Assembly: GCF_005845215.1 (NCBI RefSeq)
Contig: NZ_SPHO01000029.1
Coordinates: 1-59,522, forward strand
Length of the DNA: 59,522 nt
Direction: 5' to 3'
Origin: Clostridium sp. 1001271st1 H5
Lineage (GTDB): Bacteria > Bacillota > Clostridia > Lachnospirales > Lachnospiraceae
In this document: one piece after another, positions 51,495-59,476 of the stretch
How the letters are laid out: each line of letters starts with the position of its first letter
Position numbering within the stretch: position 1 is the stretch's first letter
Notes under the pieces: model-generated
The model's database searches: none
What the model was told of the DNA's origin: nothing
The model's input: the letters and a program-made list of their open reading frames with translations, nothing else
Position numbers and translations under genes: made by a program

Positions 51495-52685
51495 ATGAAT
51501 TCTTACAGCAGAGTTTACGCAGCCATTGACCTGGATGCGGTGGAATCCAATATGAGGGCAATGAAGGCCAGCCTTGGGCCAGCCACTTCCATGATTGGTG
51601 TGGTAAAGACAGACGGGTACGGACACGGGGCCGTTCCGGTGGCCGGAACCATTGCCCCTTATGTGGAAGGCTATGCGGTGGCGACCATTGACGAGGCAAT
51701 CAATCTGCGCCGCCACGGCATACAGAAAATGATTCTGGTGCTGGGCGTGACCCATGAGAGCCGCTTTGAAGATTTGGTCCGGTATGATATACGTCCGGCC
51801 ATGTTCCGGTATGAGGAGGCCAGGAAGCTATCGGAGACAGCTGTAAAGAACGGCGCCAGGGCCAGCATCCATCTGGCCGTGGACACAGGCATGAGCCGGA
51901 TTGGCATGACGCCGGACGAGGCATCGGCAGAGGAGGCAGTCAGGATATCCGGGCTTGCGGGTATCCGCATTGAGGGAATGTTTACCCATTTTGCCAGGGC
52001 TGACGAGGCGGATAAGACGTTTTATGAGGCACAGTACAGGGCATACAGGGATTTTTGCGAAATGCTCCGCAGCCGGGGCCTGGATATACCGGTCCGCCAC
52101 TGCTCCAACAGCGCCGGCATTGTGGAGGGGCTGGACTCCAACGGACTGGATATGGTGCGGGCCGGGATTTCCATTTACGGTCTGTATCCTTCTGATGAGG
52201 TGGCTCAGGACAGGGTAAAGCTGGTTCCGGCCATGGAGCTTAAGAGCTTTATCACATACATAAAGACCATTGAGCCCGGTACGGCCGTGAGCTACGGAGG
52301 CACCTTTGTGGCAGACCGTCCCATGCGGGTGGCCACCATTCCGGTGGGATACGGGGACGGTTATCCGCGCAGTCTCTCCAATAAGGGCACGGTGCTGATT
52401 AGGGGGAAACGGGCAAAAATCCTTGGAAGAATATGCATGGACCAGTTTATGGCGGATGTAACGGACATTCCGGAGGCAGCGGAAGGGGACCAGGCCACCC
52501 TCATTGGAAGGGATGGGGATGAATGCATCACGGTGGAGGAGCTGGCCCGTCTGGGCGGCGGTTTCCACTACGAAATCATCTGCGGAATCGGAAAACGGGT
52601 CCCCAGGGTCTATCTGAGGGACGGGAAGGCCATTGGCCAAAAGGATTATTTTAACGATATTTACCAGGGCTTCGGATATATGTAA
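51495..52685 (+). CDS. alr: Alanine racemase
   Basis: 396 residues, fold type III PLP enzyme. The PLP lysine is K38 in VVKTDGYGHG, where many homologues read KANAYGHG. VDTGMSRIG, HCSNSAGI, GISIYGLYPS and the catalytic-tyrosine region AVSYGGTF with TIPVGYGDGYPR and GRICMDQFM complete the pattern. It supplies D-alanine for peptidoglycan. The ATG follows CAGGAGGC; 51474 is an in-frame alternative. Confidence 0.96.
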   Translation: MNSYSRVYAAIDLDAVESNMRAMKASLGPATSMIGVVKTDGYGHGAVPVAGTIAPYVEGYAVATIDEAINLRRHGIQKMILVLGVTHESRFEDLVRYDIRPAMFRYEEARKLSETAVKNGARASIHLAVDTGMSRIGMTPDEASAEEAVRISGLAGIRIEGMFTHFARADEADKTFYEAQYRAYRDFCEMLRSRGLDIPVRHCSNSAGIVEGLDSNGLDMVRAGISIYGLYPSDEVAQDRVKLVPAMELKSFITYIKTIEPGTAVSYGGTFVADRPMRVATIPVGYGDGYPRSLSNKGTVLIRGKRAKILGRICMDQFMADVTDIPEAAEGDQATLIGRDGDECITVEELARLGGGFHYEIICGIGKRVPRVYLRDGKAIGQKDYFNDIYQGFGYM

Positions 52686-52833
52686 AAGCCTACCAGGCTC
52701 AAAGAGAACGTCTGAATCATATGTTATTAGTGTGGCGTAAAGCAGGCCGGATGCCCCAGTGTATCCGGGCCATGTATACACAGGCCAAAAATGTCAATAC
52801 TAAGGTTGAATAAATTGACGGAGTGTGAACAAT

Positions 52834-53181
52834 GTGATTATCAGACGCGGAGATATTTATTATGCAGATTTACGGCCGGTGGTTGGCTCGGAGCAGGGGG
52901 GAGTGCGCCCTGTGCTGATTATCCAGAATGACGTGGGAAATAAGCACAGTCCCACGGTCATATGCGCGGCCATTACATCCAGGATGAACAAAGCCAAGCT
53001 GCCCACCCATGTGGAGCTGCCCACCAGGCGCTGTGCCATGATTAAGGATTCGGTCATTCTCCTGGAACAGCTGCGCACCATTGACAAACAGAGATTAAAG
53101 GAGAAAATCTGTCATATTGATGAGGAGCTGCAGCAGAGGGTGGATGAGGCCCTTATGATTAGCCTGGAACTGCGTACATAA
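52834..53181 (+). CDS. ndoA: MazF/PemK-family mRNA interferase (EndoA type)
   Basis: 115 residues. VIIRRGDIYYADLRPVVGSEQGGVRPVLIIQND, PTVICAAITSRMNKAKLPTHVEL and DSVILLEQLRTIDKQRL are the MazF hallmarks (positions from residue 1, about 45 and 70). MazF proteins cut mRNA at short sites. The GTG at 52834 follows GGAG by 10 bases; a GTG at 52825 also exists. In B. subtilis ndoA follows alr and an antitoxin gene; here no antitoxin-like frame stands between alr and this gene. Confidence 0.92.
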   Translation: MIIRRGDIYYADLRPVVGSEQGGVRPVLIIQNDVGNKHSPTVICAAITSRMNKAKLPTHVELPTRRCAMIKDSVILLEQLRTIDKQRLKEKICHIDEELQQRVDEALMISLELRT

Positions 53182-53219
53182 GCAGGCGGGGGCACCATGG
53201 GCAGGTGTATAAGGCACCA

Positions 53220-53292
53220 TTGACGAAATATGAGAAAAATGATATGATAAGCAGAGTTATGCCGTATTTTAGGGGTATAGCTCTGCTTTTTT
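53220..53292 (+). promoter_or_regulatory. Promoter overlapping a strong terminator hairpin
   Basis: TTGACG (53220-53225) and TATGAT (53243-53248) with a 17-base spacer form a likely promoter for the CNNM gene. A 14-bp stem (53250-53263 with 53274-53287, two wobble pairs) and a T run (to 53292) form a terminator for upstream transcripts. Transcripts starting near 53255 would lack part of the 5' arm and so escape it. Confidence 0.6.
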
Positions 53293-53349
53293 TGGCAGTA
53301 CTCCGCGGCAATGGCGTTTTATGAGTATGAAAGGAGTCTTTTTGTCATT

Positions 53350-54825
53350 ATGGACGATGGTTATCCACCTGTCAGTATCCTCATATTGATAGGATTTATT
53401 CTTCTGGAGGCAGTGTTTTACGGTTTTGGTTCGGCAATACAGAATGTGAACGAGGGGAAGCTGGAAGAGGAGGCGGCCGGGGGGAATAAAAAGGCTGCCC
53501 GCCTGCTGGAGATGGTGAACCGTCCGGTGAGGTTTGTCCATACCATTCAGGTTACCACCCATCTGATGGGTATGATTATAGGAGCGGCAATCCTGCCTGC
53601 CATGATTGGCATGGTGGAGCGCAGGTTCCTTCTGGGAAAAGTGCTGGCCTGGGTGGACCCGGCCCAGGTGATGGAGATGGCAGGCACGCCGTGGTACAGG
53701 AACCCATCCTGGTGGCAGTGGGCAGGACTTCTGGCCCTGGTCACCATATTTGTCCTGGTGCTGGTCATCAGTTTCGGCATCATTATACCCAAACGCCTGG
53801 CGGCCAAGGAGCCTGAGAAGTGGGGATACCATATGCTTCCGGTGGTGCTTTTCTTTGCTGGGGTATTCCTGCCCCTGACACGCCTGATAACGTTGATTTC
53901 AGCCCTGGTGCTAAAGCCCTTTGGGGTGGACCTGGCGGACGACGACGGCAATGTGACGGAGGAGGACATCATGTCCATGGTCAATGAGGGCCATGAACAG
54001 GGCGTCCTGGAAGCGGACGAGACGGAGATGATAACCAATATCTTTGAGCTGGGAGACAAGGAAGCAGCGGACATCATGACCCACCGCACCAACATGACTG
54101 CCCTGGACGGCAGCATGAGCCTTAAGGAGGCAGTGGATTTCATTCTGAATGAAGGCGTGAATACCAGGTATCCTGTATACGGGGAGGACATAGACGACAT
54201 CATCGGTATCCTGCACATGCGCGATGCCATGACCTTTTCAGAACAGGAAGAGAACAGGGACAGGCTGGTTATGGACATACCCGGCCTTCTGAGGGAAGCC
54301 AATTTCATTCCGGAGACAAGGAACATAGATACCCTTTTCAAGGAGATGCAGTCCCGCAAGATTCATATGGAAATCGTGGTGGATGAGTACGGACAGACAG
54401 CCGGCCTCCTTACCATGGAGGATATACTGGAAGAAATTGTGGGCAACATCATGGATGAATACGATGAGGAAGAGGATTTCATACAGGCCATGGAGGATGG
54501 CTCCTTTGTGATGAGCGGCCTTACGCCGCTGGAAGACGTGATGGAGACTTTGGATATTGAGCTGCCTGAGGAGGACAGCGATACCTACGATACCCTGAAC
54601 GGATATCTGGTTTCGCGGCTGGACCGCATCCCTCAGGAGGGGGAGAATCCACAGGTGGAATTCGGAGGCTGGCTCTTTGAGGTGGAGCGGGCCGGCAATA
54701 AGATGATAGAGAGCGTCCGGGTATTTCCTGTGCCGGAAGGCGGGAAGACTGCGGACAGCGGGAAAGATTCGGTGGAAGAGAAGTATGATGCAGTTAGTAG
54801 AGAGCACGAAGGAGATGTTTCGTGA
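53350..54825 (+). CDS. CNNM/CorC (HlyC/hemolysin-like) transporter family protein
   Basis: 491 residues. A DUF21/CNNM membrane domain with about four helices (ILILIGFILLEAVFYGFGSAI, GLLALVTIFVLVLVISFGIIIPKRLA) leads to EEDIMSMVNEGHEQGVLEADETEMI, two CBS domains (ADIMTHRTNMTALDG; FIPETRNIDTLFKEM, IVVDEYGQTAGLLTMEDILEEIVG) and a C-terminal CorC_HlyC domain. The family handles magnesium or other cations. The ATG at 53350 is 13 bases after AAAGGAG, rather far; 53311 has no site. The last 41 bases overlap the MATE gene. Confidence 0.88.
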   Translation: MDDGYPPVSILILIGFILLEAVFYGFGSAIQNVNEGKLEEEAAGGNKKAARLLEMVNRPVRFVHTIQVTTHLMGMIIGAAILPAMIGMVERRFLLGKVLAWVDPAQVMEMAGTPWYRNPSWWQWAGLLALVTIFVLVLVISFGIIIPKRLAAKEPEKWGYHMLPVVLFFAGVFLPLTRLITLISALVLKPFGVDLADDDGNVTEEDIMSMVNEGHEQGVLEADETEMITNIFELGDKEAADIMTHRTNMTALDGSMSLKEAVDFILNEGVNTRYPVYGEDIDDIIGILHMRDAMTFSEQEENRDRLVMDIPGLLREANFIPETRNIDTLFKEMQSRKIHMEIVVDEYGQTAGLLTMEDILEEIVGNIMDEYDEEEDFIQAMEDGSFVMSGLTPLEDVMETLDIELPEEDSDTYDTLNGYLVSRLDRIPQEGENPQVEFGGWLFEVERAGNKMIESVRVFPVPEGGKTADSGKDSVEEKYDAVSREHEGDVS

Positions 54826-56167
54826 CAGCAGATTTTTAAGGAAGGCGCTTATGATTGCCTGTCCCGTGGCCCTGCAGGGAATGCTCAACACAGTGGTAAA
54901 CCTGGTGGATACCCTGATGATTGGAACCATGGGGGCCACAGCCATAGCAGCAGTGGGACTGGCCAATAAATTTTTCTTTGTATTTTCGCTGCTTGTATTC
55001 GGCATTGTCAGCGGAAGCGGCGTACTGGCGGCCCAGTTCTGGGGAAACGGTGATATTAAAAGCATAAGGAAGGTCCTGGGGCTTTCCATTCTGCTGGCCC
55101 TGGCAGGCGCCCTGTTTTTCGTTGTACCGGCCCTTATGTCCCCCCAATCCGTCATGCGCATATTCACTACCAGCCATGACAGCGTGGAGCTGGGGGCAAA
55201 GTACCTGAAGATAGCGGTTCTGACCTACCCCTTCCTGGCCATGACCAATGTATATGTGGCCATACTCCGGGCGGTGAACAAGGTTATATTCCCTGTTATA
55301 AGCAGCTGTATCGCCATTGTGATTAACATATGCCTGAATTACGTGCTCATATTCGGCAAGTTCGGCGCGCCTGCCATGGGAGTATCCGGCGCTGCCGTGG
55401 CTACCCTGATAGCCAGAATTATTGAAATTATGCTGATTCTGGGATATGTGTACGGAAAGAAGCTGCCTGTGGCCTGCGGCATCAGGGAGCTGTTTGGCTG
55501 GAGCGGCCTGTTCATCGGCCAGTTTTTCAGGACATCCGCCCCTGTCATTGCCAATGAGTTCATGTGGGGGCTGGGCACAACCATGTACTCCCTGGCATAC
55601 GGGCGCATGGGGGACGAGGCAGTGGCTGCCATCACCATTGCCACCACCATACAGGACATCCTGGTGGTGCTGTTCCAGGGTCTGAGCGCGGCAACGGCCG
55701 TTATCCTGGGCAATGAACTGGGGGCAGGCCATCTCAAGCGGGCGGAGAAGTATGCGGTGCATTTCTTCATCCTCCAGTTCATTGCAACAGTGGGCGTGGC
55801 AGTGGTGCTGATTGGAATCCGGTGGCCCATTATCAGTCTTTACAACATCACGCCTGAGGTGGCGCGGGACGTAAGCCTGTGCATTCTGATTTTTGCGGCC
55901 TACATGCCGGCGAAGATGTTTAATTACGTCAATGTGGTGGGAGTGTTGAGAAGCGGCGGCGACACAAAGATGTGCCTGTTCCTGGACACCAGCGGCGTGT
56001 GGTTCATCGGCGTGCCCCTGGCGTTCCTGGGAGCCCTGGTGTGGAGACTGCCTATCTATACGGTCTATGCACTGGTGATGACGGAGGAGGTCTATAAGGC
56101 TGTGCTGGGATATATACGGTACAGGCAGAAGAAGTGGCTCAGGAATCTGGCGGCGGAGGTGCGGTAG
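54785..56167 (+). CDS. MATE-family efflux transporter
   Basis: 460 residues with twelve predicted helices in two halves. Seen: ALMIACPVALQGMLNTVVNLVDTLMIGTMGATAIAAVGLANKFFFV at the start and PVIANEFMWGLGTTMYSLAYGRMG opening the second half, both typical of NorM/DinF-like MATE exporters. These pump drugs or metabolites using Na+ or H+. The start lies inside the CNNM gene (41-base overlap), so translation is coupled. Confidence 0.92.
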   Translation: MMQLVESTKEMFRDSRFLRKALMIACPVALQGMLNTVVNLVDTLMIGTMGATAIAAVGLANKFFFVFSLLVFGIVSGSGVLAAQFWGNGDIKSIRKVLGLSILLALAGALFFVVPALMSPQSVMRIFTTSHDSVELGAKYLKIAVLTYPFLAMTNVYVAILRAVNKVIFPVISSCIAIVINICLNYVLIFGKFGAPAMGVSGAAVATLIARIIEIMLILGYVYGKKLPVACGIRELFGWSGLFIGQFFRTSAPVIANEFMWGLGTTMYSLAYGRMGDEAVAAITIATTIQDILVVLFQGLSAATAVILGNELGAGHLKRAEKYAVHFFILQFIATVGVAVVLIGIRWPIISLYNITPEVARDVSLCILIFAAYMPAKMFNYVNVVGVLRSGGDTKMCLFLDTSGVWFIGVPLAFLGALVWRLPIYTVYALVMTEEVYKAVLGYIRYRQKKWLRNLAAEVR

Positions 56168-56219
56168 CTGTGAACGGATACAGGGCGGGAATCTGAGAAT
56201 CCGGGCCAAAGAATTTTTC

Positions 56220-56248
56220 TTGCCATATAAAAAAATTCGTGTTAATAT
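56220..56248 (+). promoter_or_regulatory. Predicted promoter of yebC
   Basis: TTGCCA (56220-56225) and TAATAT (56243-56248) with a 17-base spacer. Confidence 0.5.
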
Positions 56249-56332
56249 AGAAAAGATGTGTATAAAATACAGCAGAAGGCTGTATTTGAACGTATAAACC
56301 ATAAAAGAAGAAACAGGAAAGGGTGTTTACCA

Positions 56333-57061
56333 ATGTCAGGACATTCAAAGTTTGCCAACATTAAACATAAGAAAGAGCGCAACGACGCTGCCAAGGGCAA
56401 AATCTTCACTGTTATAGGCCGTGAGATTGCTGTTGCCGTAAAAGAGGGCGGGGCAGACCCGGCCAACAACAGTAAGCTGAGAGACGTTATTGCCAAGGCA
56501 AAAGCCAACAACATGCCGAATGATACCATTGACCGCGGCATCAAGAAGGCTGCAGGCGATGCCAACTCCGTGAATTACGAGACCCTTACATACGAGGGAT
56601 ACGGCCCTAACGGCGTGGCCATTATCGTAGATACGCTGACCGACAACAAGAACCGCACGGCTGCCAATGTGAGAAGCGCCTTTACCAAGGGCGGCGGCAA
56701 CGTAGGCACGCCGGGAAGCGTGTCCTATATGTTCGATAAAAAGGGACAGATTATCATCGACAAGGAAGAGTGCGACATGGACCCGGACGAACTGATGATG
56801 CTTGCCCTGGATGCAGGCGCAGAGGACTTTGCCGAGGAGGAGGACAGCTACGAGGTTATCACTGCACCGGATGATTTCAGTGCTGTGCGCGAGGCGCTGG
56901 AGGCCCGGAACATTCCCATGATGGAGGCGGATGTGACCATGATACCCCAGACATGGGTGGAGCTGACCGATGAGGACGACATCAAGAAGATAAACCGTAC
57001 ACTGGATTTGCTGGATGAGGACGACGATGTTCAGGCCGTGTACCATAACTGGGATGAGTGA
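56333..57061 (+). CDS. yebC: YebC/PmpR/TACO1-family protein
   Basis: 242 residues. MSGHSKFANIKHKKERNDAAKGKIFT is the usual YebC start except Phe for Trp at residue 7 (SGHSKW in most). Further: GGADPANNSKLRDVIAKAKANNMPNDTIDRGIKKA and YEGYGPNGVAIIVDTLTDNKNRTA. Members regulate transcription or relieve ribosome stalling. The ATG follows GAAAGGG. It is the last core-type gene before composition changes. Confidence 0.94.
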   Translation: MSGHSKFANIKHKKERNDAAKGKIFTVIGREIAVAVKEGGADPANNSKLRDVIAKAKANNMPNDTIDRGIKKAAGDANSVNYETLTYEGYGPNGVAIIVDTLTDNKNRTAANVRSAFTKGGGNVGTPGSVSYMFDKKGQIIIDKEECDMDPDELMMLALDAGAEDFAEEEDSYEVITAPDDFSAVREALEARNIPMMEADVTMIPQTWVELTDEDDIKKINRTLDLLDEDDDVQAVYHNWDE

Positions 57062-57079
57062 TCAAAATAGATGACATAA

Positions 57080-57117
57080 CCGCAAAGCCAGTAAAATCAA
57101 GGCTTCCGGCGGTTTTT
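57080..57117 (+). terminator. Terminator after yebC
   Basis: CCGC and AGCC (57080-57089) pair with GGCT and GCGG (57101-57112), followed by TTTTTG. Confidence 0.6.
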
Positions 57118-57193
57118 GAGGGCGATTTTCAAAGCCCCAAAAAATCCAATTTTATAGATGACATAGCGTTTTTGGAGTCAAAAAACGATTTTG

Positions 57194-57231
57194 AGGCAGT
57201 GAGATGAAAAAAATCTCACTGCCTTTTTTCA
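57194..57231. terminator. Strong hairpin with T run downstream of yebC
   Basis: AGGCAGTGAGAT (57194-57205) pairs perfectly with ATCTCACTGCCT (57213-57224), followed by six T on the plus strand. It is 130 bases past yebC, which already has a terminator, so it may end a lost gene or insulate the accessory region. Between 57062 and 57466 no gene is visible; the sequence is AT-rich, with the 10-mer AGATGACATA at 57069 and 57158. Confidence 0.75.
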
Positions 57232-57329
57232 TTTCTGAAAATCGACAAAAAAGTGGTTTGCAAAAATATAACCATTTTTTGAAAGAAATTTGAAGTTTGT
57301 GAAAAAGAGATAAAGTTTATTTTGAAAGA

Positions 57330-57353
57330 AACTGTATCTTTGTTGATACAGTT
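57330..57353. repeat. Perfect inverted repeat upstream of the accessory genes
   Basis: AACTGTATC (57330-57338) and GATACAGTT (57345-57353) flank the loop TTTGTT. No T run follows. It lies before the first accessory gene and could be an operator or an RNA hairpin in the leader. Confidence 0.5.
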
Positions 57354-57466
57354 CGAAATATATTTTTTAAAAGAGAGGAGGAATTCAGATATAACAAAAA
57401 AATAAATTTATTTTGTGAAAACCAACTAAATTAAGTAACCTTCAAAAAATGAAAAGAGGAATGAAA

Positions 57467-57838
57467 ATGAAGGAAAAAGAAATCAAAGTACTAAGAGTAA
57501 AGCCGCATGAACATCCTGAAGTCTATATGCTGAAAAATACATTGGAAGCAATGCAGGAAGCAGTAGGAGGATATATTGACATCGTAGGATTAGATGACAA
57601 TGTATGCATCCTATTAAATGATGAGGGAAAATTGATAGGCTTGGAAGGTAACAGGAGAATCGGCAGCGATATCATCGTTGGCGATTTTTTTGTTTGCGGC
57701 AGTGACGAGGAAGGAAACCTGACATCATTGAGTGAGGAGGCGTTGGACACATACACAAAAATTTTTTATGAACCACAGGAGTTTACAAAAGAAGAAATAG
57801 AAGAAACGACAGTAATTGAATTTTACACATTTGAATAA
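57467..57838 (+). CDS. DUF3846 domain protein
   Basis: 123 residues. KEIKVLRVKPHEHPEVYMLKN, LEAMQEAVGGYIDIVGL, NVCILLNDEGKLIGLEGNRR and DIIVGDFFVCG are the DUF3846 pattern, a small domain common on conjugative elements with no known activity. The ATG at 57467 lies 8 bases after AGAGGA; ATGs at 57449 and 57461 are in frame. The next gene follows after 15 bases. Confidence 0.8.
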   Translation: MKEKEIKVLRVKPHEHPEVYMLKNTLEAMQEAVGGYIDIVGLDDNVCILLNDEGKLIGLEGNRRIGSDIIVGDFFVCGSDEEGNLTSLSEEALDTYTKIFYEPQEFTKEEIEETTVIEFYTFE

Positions 57839-57853
57839 GGAGGATGTACAGTT

Positions 57854-58180
57854 ATGAAAAATATGAAGACAGAACCAAGTGAAAAAACAATTATTTACAG
57901 AACTCCAGGTGATCCTATTGAAATCACAGATGAAATGCTGGAGAATGCAGAGATCAATCCTAATGAATTGGTAGATATCATTCTTCAAAAGGGATGCATC
58001 ATTATAAAGCCAACAAGTGTGCTTGGCAGATTACCAGAGGATCTGCTTTTGCTTTATGAAGAACTTGGATTTTCGAGAGAAATGGTGGAGTGTGTTTTTA
58101 CAAAATATGCTGAAGAAGCAGGAGGATTCGATGCTTTGGTTGAACAAATCAAAAAAGAAAAAAATGTGGCATTGTGGTAA
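57854..58180 (+). CDS. Accessory protein of unknown function, AbrB-like start
   Basis: 108 residues. The first half (IIYRTPGDPIEITDEMLENAEIN, IILQKGCIIIKPTSVLG) resembles the strand pattern of AbrB/SpoVT-type DNA-binding domains, in which a specified element is followed by a regulatory strand. The second half is helical (EDLLLLYEELGFSREMVECVF). The ATG follows AAGGAGG by 8 bases. Could be a small DNA-binding or antitoxin-like protein; confidence in that is low. Confidence 0.6.
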   Translation: MKNMKTEPSEKTIIYRTPGDPIEITDEMLENAEINPNELVDIILQKGCIIIKPTSVLGRLPEDLLLLYEELGFSREMVECVFTKYAEEAGGFDALVEQIKKEKNVALW

Positions 58181-58189
58181 GGTGAGAAA

Positions 58190-58927
58190 ATGCGAAAAAT
58201 AACAGACTTAAGAGGAATCAAAGATACCGCCAAAGTATTCCTGCACATGAATATAGAAAAAACAAAGTTTTCGCCGTTGGTCATCAAGCATCCGTTTACA
58301 GATTCAGCGATGGTTTGTCTGTCGCAGACTGACGGCGAAATTGCTTTTGCCAATATTATGGAAGACACAAAGGCATTTACCCTATGGAAAGAACAAGTGG
58401 AAAAGCAGATTGATACTGCGGAAGATGTGTTTGGGGTATATCACCTCATGACAAAATCTTATCTGCTTGCTTTTTTAAAATATACGGAATCATACTTGTC
58501 CAGAGAGGATTTTTCCAAAATGCTTGCAGACATCTGGATTCGGACAGAAGCACCTAATCTTGATCCCAACTTCAAGCAGAAAGAACTGCTGGATCTGTTC
58601 CGTGATTCAAAACAGGAGGAGATGATGACAGAAGATGAAATAGAAACACTGCGAAGCCTGCCGGAAACAGTATCGGTTTATCGAGGCGTGACTTCATATA
58701 ATGCAGGCAAGGTCAAAGCCTTGTCTTGGACACTGGATCAAAAGGTTGCCCAATGGTTTGCCAATCGATTTGGAGAAAACGGTACTGTTTATGAGGCGGA
58801 AATTTCAAAGGAACATATTTTAGCGTTATTTAAAGGAAGAAATGAGTGGGAGGTGATTGTGGAACCAGATCACTTACTTCAGTTATCAGAAGCTATGGAA
58901 GAAAATATGGAAGAACCACAGTTATAA
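58190..58927 (+). CDS. ADP-ribosyltransferase-like accessory protein
   Basis: 245 residues, 9 bases after the previous gene. The C-terminal 90 residues show the R-S-E pattern of cholera-toxin-class mono-ADP-ribosyltransferases: R165 in SVYRGV, S179-W180-T181 (in place of STS) in LSWTLDQKVAQWFANRF and E219-x-E221 in NEWEVIVEP. The N-terminal 150 residues are helical and unassigned. No signal peptide, so it would act in the cell. Motif assignment is by eye. Confidence 0.5.
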   Translation: MRKITDLRGIKDTAKVFLHMNIEKTKFSPLVIKHPFTDSAMVCLSQTDGEIAFANIMEDTKAFTLWKEQVEKQIDTAEDVFGVYHLMTKSYLLAFLKYTESYLSREDFSKMLADIWIRTEAPNLDPNFKQKELLDLFRDSKQEEMMTEDEIETLRSLPETVSVYRGVTSYNAGKVKALSWTLDQKVAQWFANRFGENGTVYEAEISKEHILALFKGRNEWEVIVEPDHLLQLSEAMEENMEEPQL

Positions 58928-58941
58928 AAACATGATGGCAG

Positions 58942-58969
58942 GAACATGAAACATTCATGTTCTTTTTTT
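58942..58969 (+). terminator. Terminator after the ADP-ribosyltransferase-like gene
   Basis: GAACATG (58942-58948) pairs perfectly with CATGTTC (58956-58962), followed by seven T. Confidence 0.8.
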
Positions 58970-58988
58970 GTGCCAGAAAGGAGCAGAA

Positions 58989-59114
58989 ATGAAAAGAAAG
59001 TATCCGCAGAAGAATAAACAGCGACCGGCGAAAAAGCTTCCGCCGGAGAGCAGAGTCCAGCCTCATAAAAAAGTAAAGTATCACAGGCGATCTGATCAGA
59101 TTTACGGGAGGTAA
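58989..59114 (+). CDS. Very small basic protein (41 residues)
   Basis: The frame MKRKYPQKNKQRPAKKLPPE continues to residue 41 with more than a third Lys and Arg; no hydrophobic segment. The ATG lies 4 bases after AAAGGAG. Its last codons contain the GGGAGG ribosome site of the next gene, so the pair is tightly linked. It may be a nucleic-acid-binding accessory protein; family not recognised. Confidence 0.55.
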   Translation: MKRKYPQKNKQRPAKKLPPESRVQPHKKVKYHRRSDQIYGR

Positions 59115-59119
59115 TCCAT

Positions 59120-59476
59120 ATGGAAAAAGCATCCCATAAAGCCAATGTGCAGTGTGCCGAAGACATCGGAAAAGCCATCAACAGTTATTTCGATGGTTTT
59201 CATTACCATACAGGCTTTGAGAAAGAACTTATTGAAACCTATGGCATGGAGCAAGTCAAATATGTTGTTGCTTATAACATCCAGCAAAAGCTTAACGATG
59301 GAAGGATCAGCAAAGAGAATAAGACCTGGGCATTGCAGAGCCAAATGAACCAAGGCGAAGGCAACCCCAAACCGGAATATACGATCCATACCCACAGTGG
59401 CTTGTTGGATTTATTTGCCAATAGTATTCGAGAACAACAGCTTATCCATGAAGCCGAAGAAAACATGAAAGACTAA
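59120..59476 (+). CDS. Accessory protein of unknown function
   Basis: 118 residues, soluble and mainly helical: ANVQCAEDIGKAINSYFDGFHYHTGFEKELI, VKYVVAYNIQQKLNDGRISKENKTWA, then a Glu-rich tail. The ATG follows GGGAGG by 8 bases. The same kind of gene is expected on conjugative elements near DUF3846 genes, but I cannot name a family. It is the last complete gene. Confidence 0.65.
   Translation: MEKASHKANVQCAEDIGKAINSYFDGFHYHTGFEKELIETYGMEQVKYVVAYNIQQKLNDGRISKENKTWALQSQMNQGEGNPKPEYTIHTHSGLLDLFANSIREQQLIHEAEENMKD

Noticed and set aside
54836..56302. 488-residue minus-strand open frame opposite the MATE gene
   Set aside because: Low-complexity, His/Gln-rich translation typical of the antisense of a membrane protein gene.
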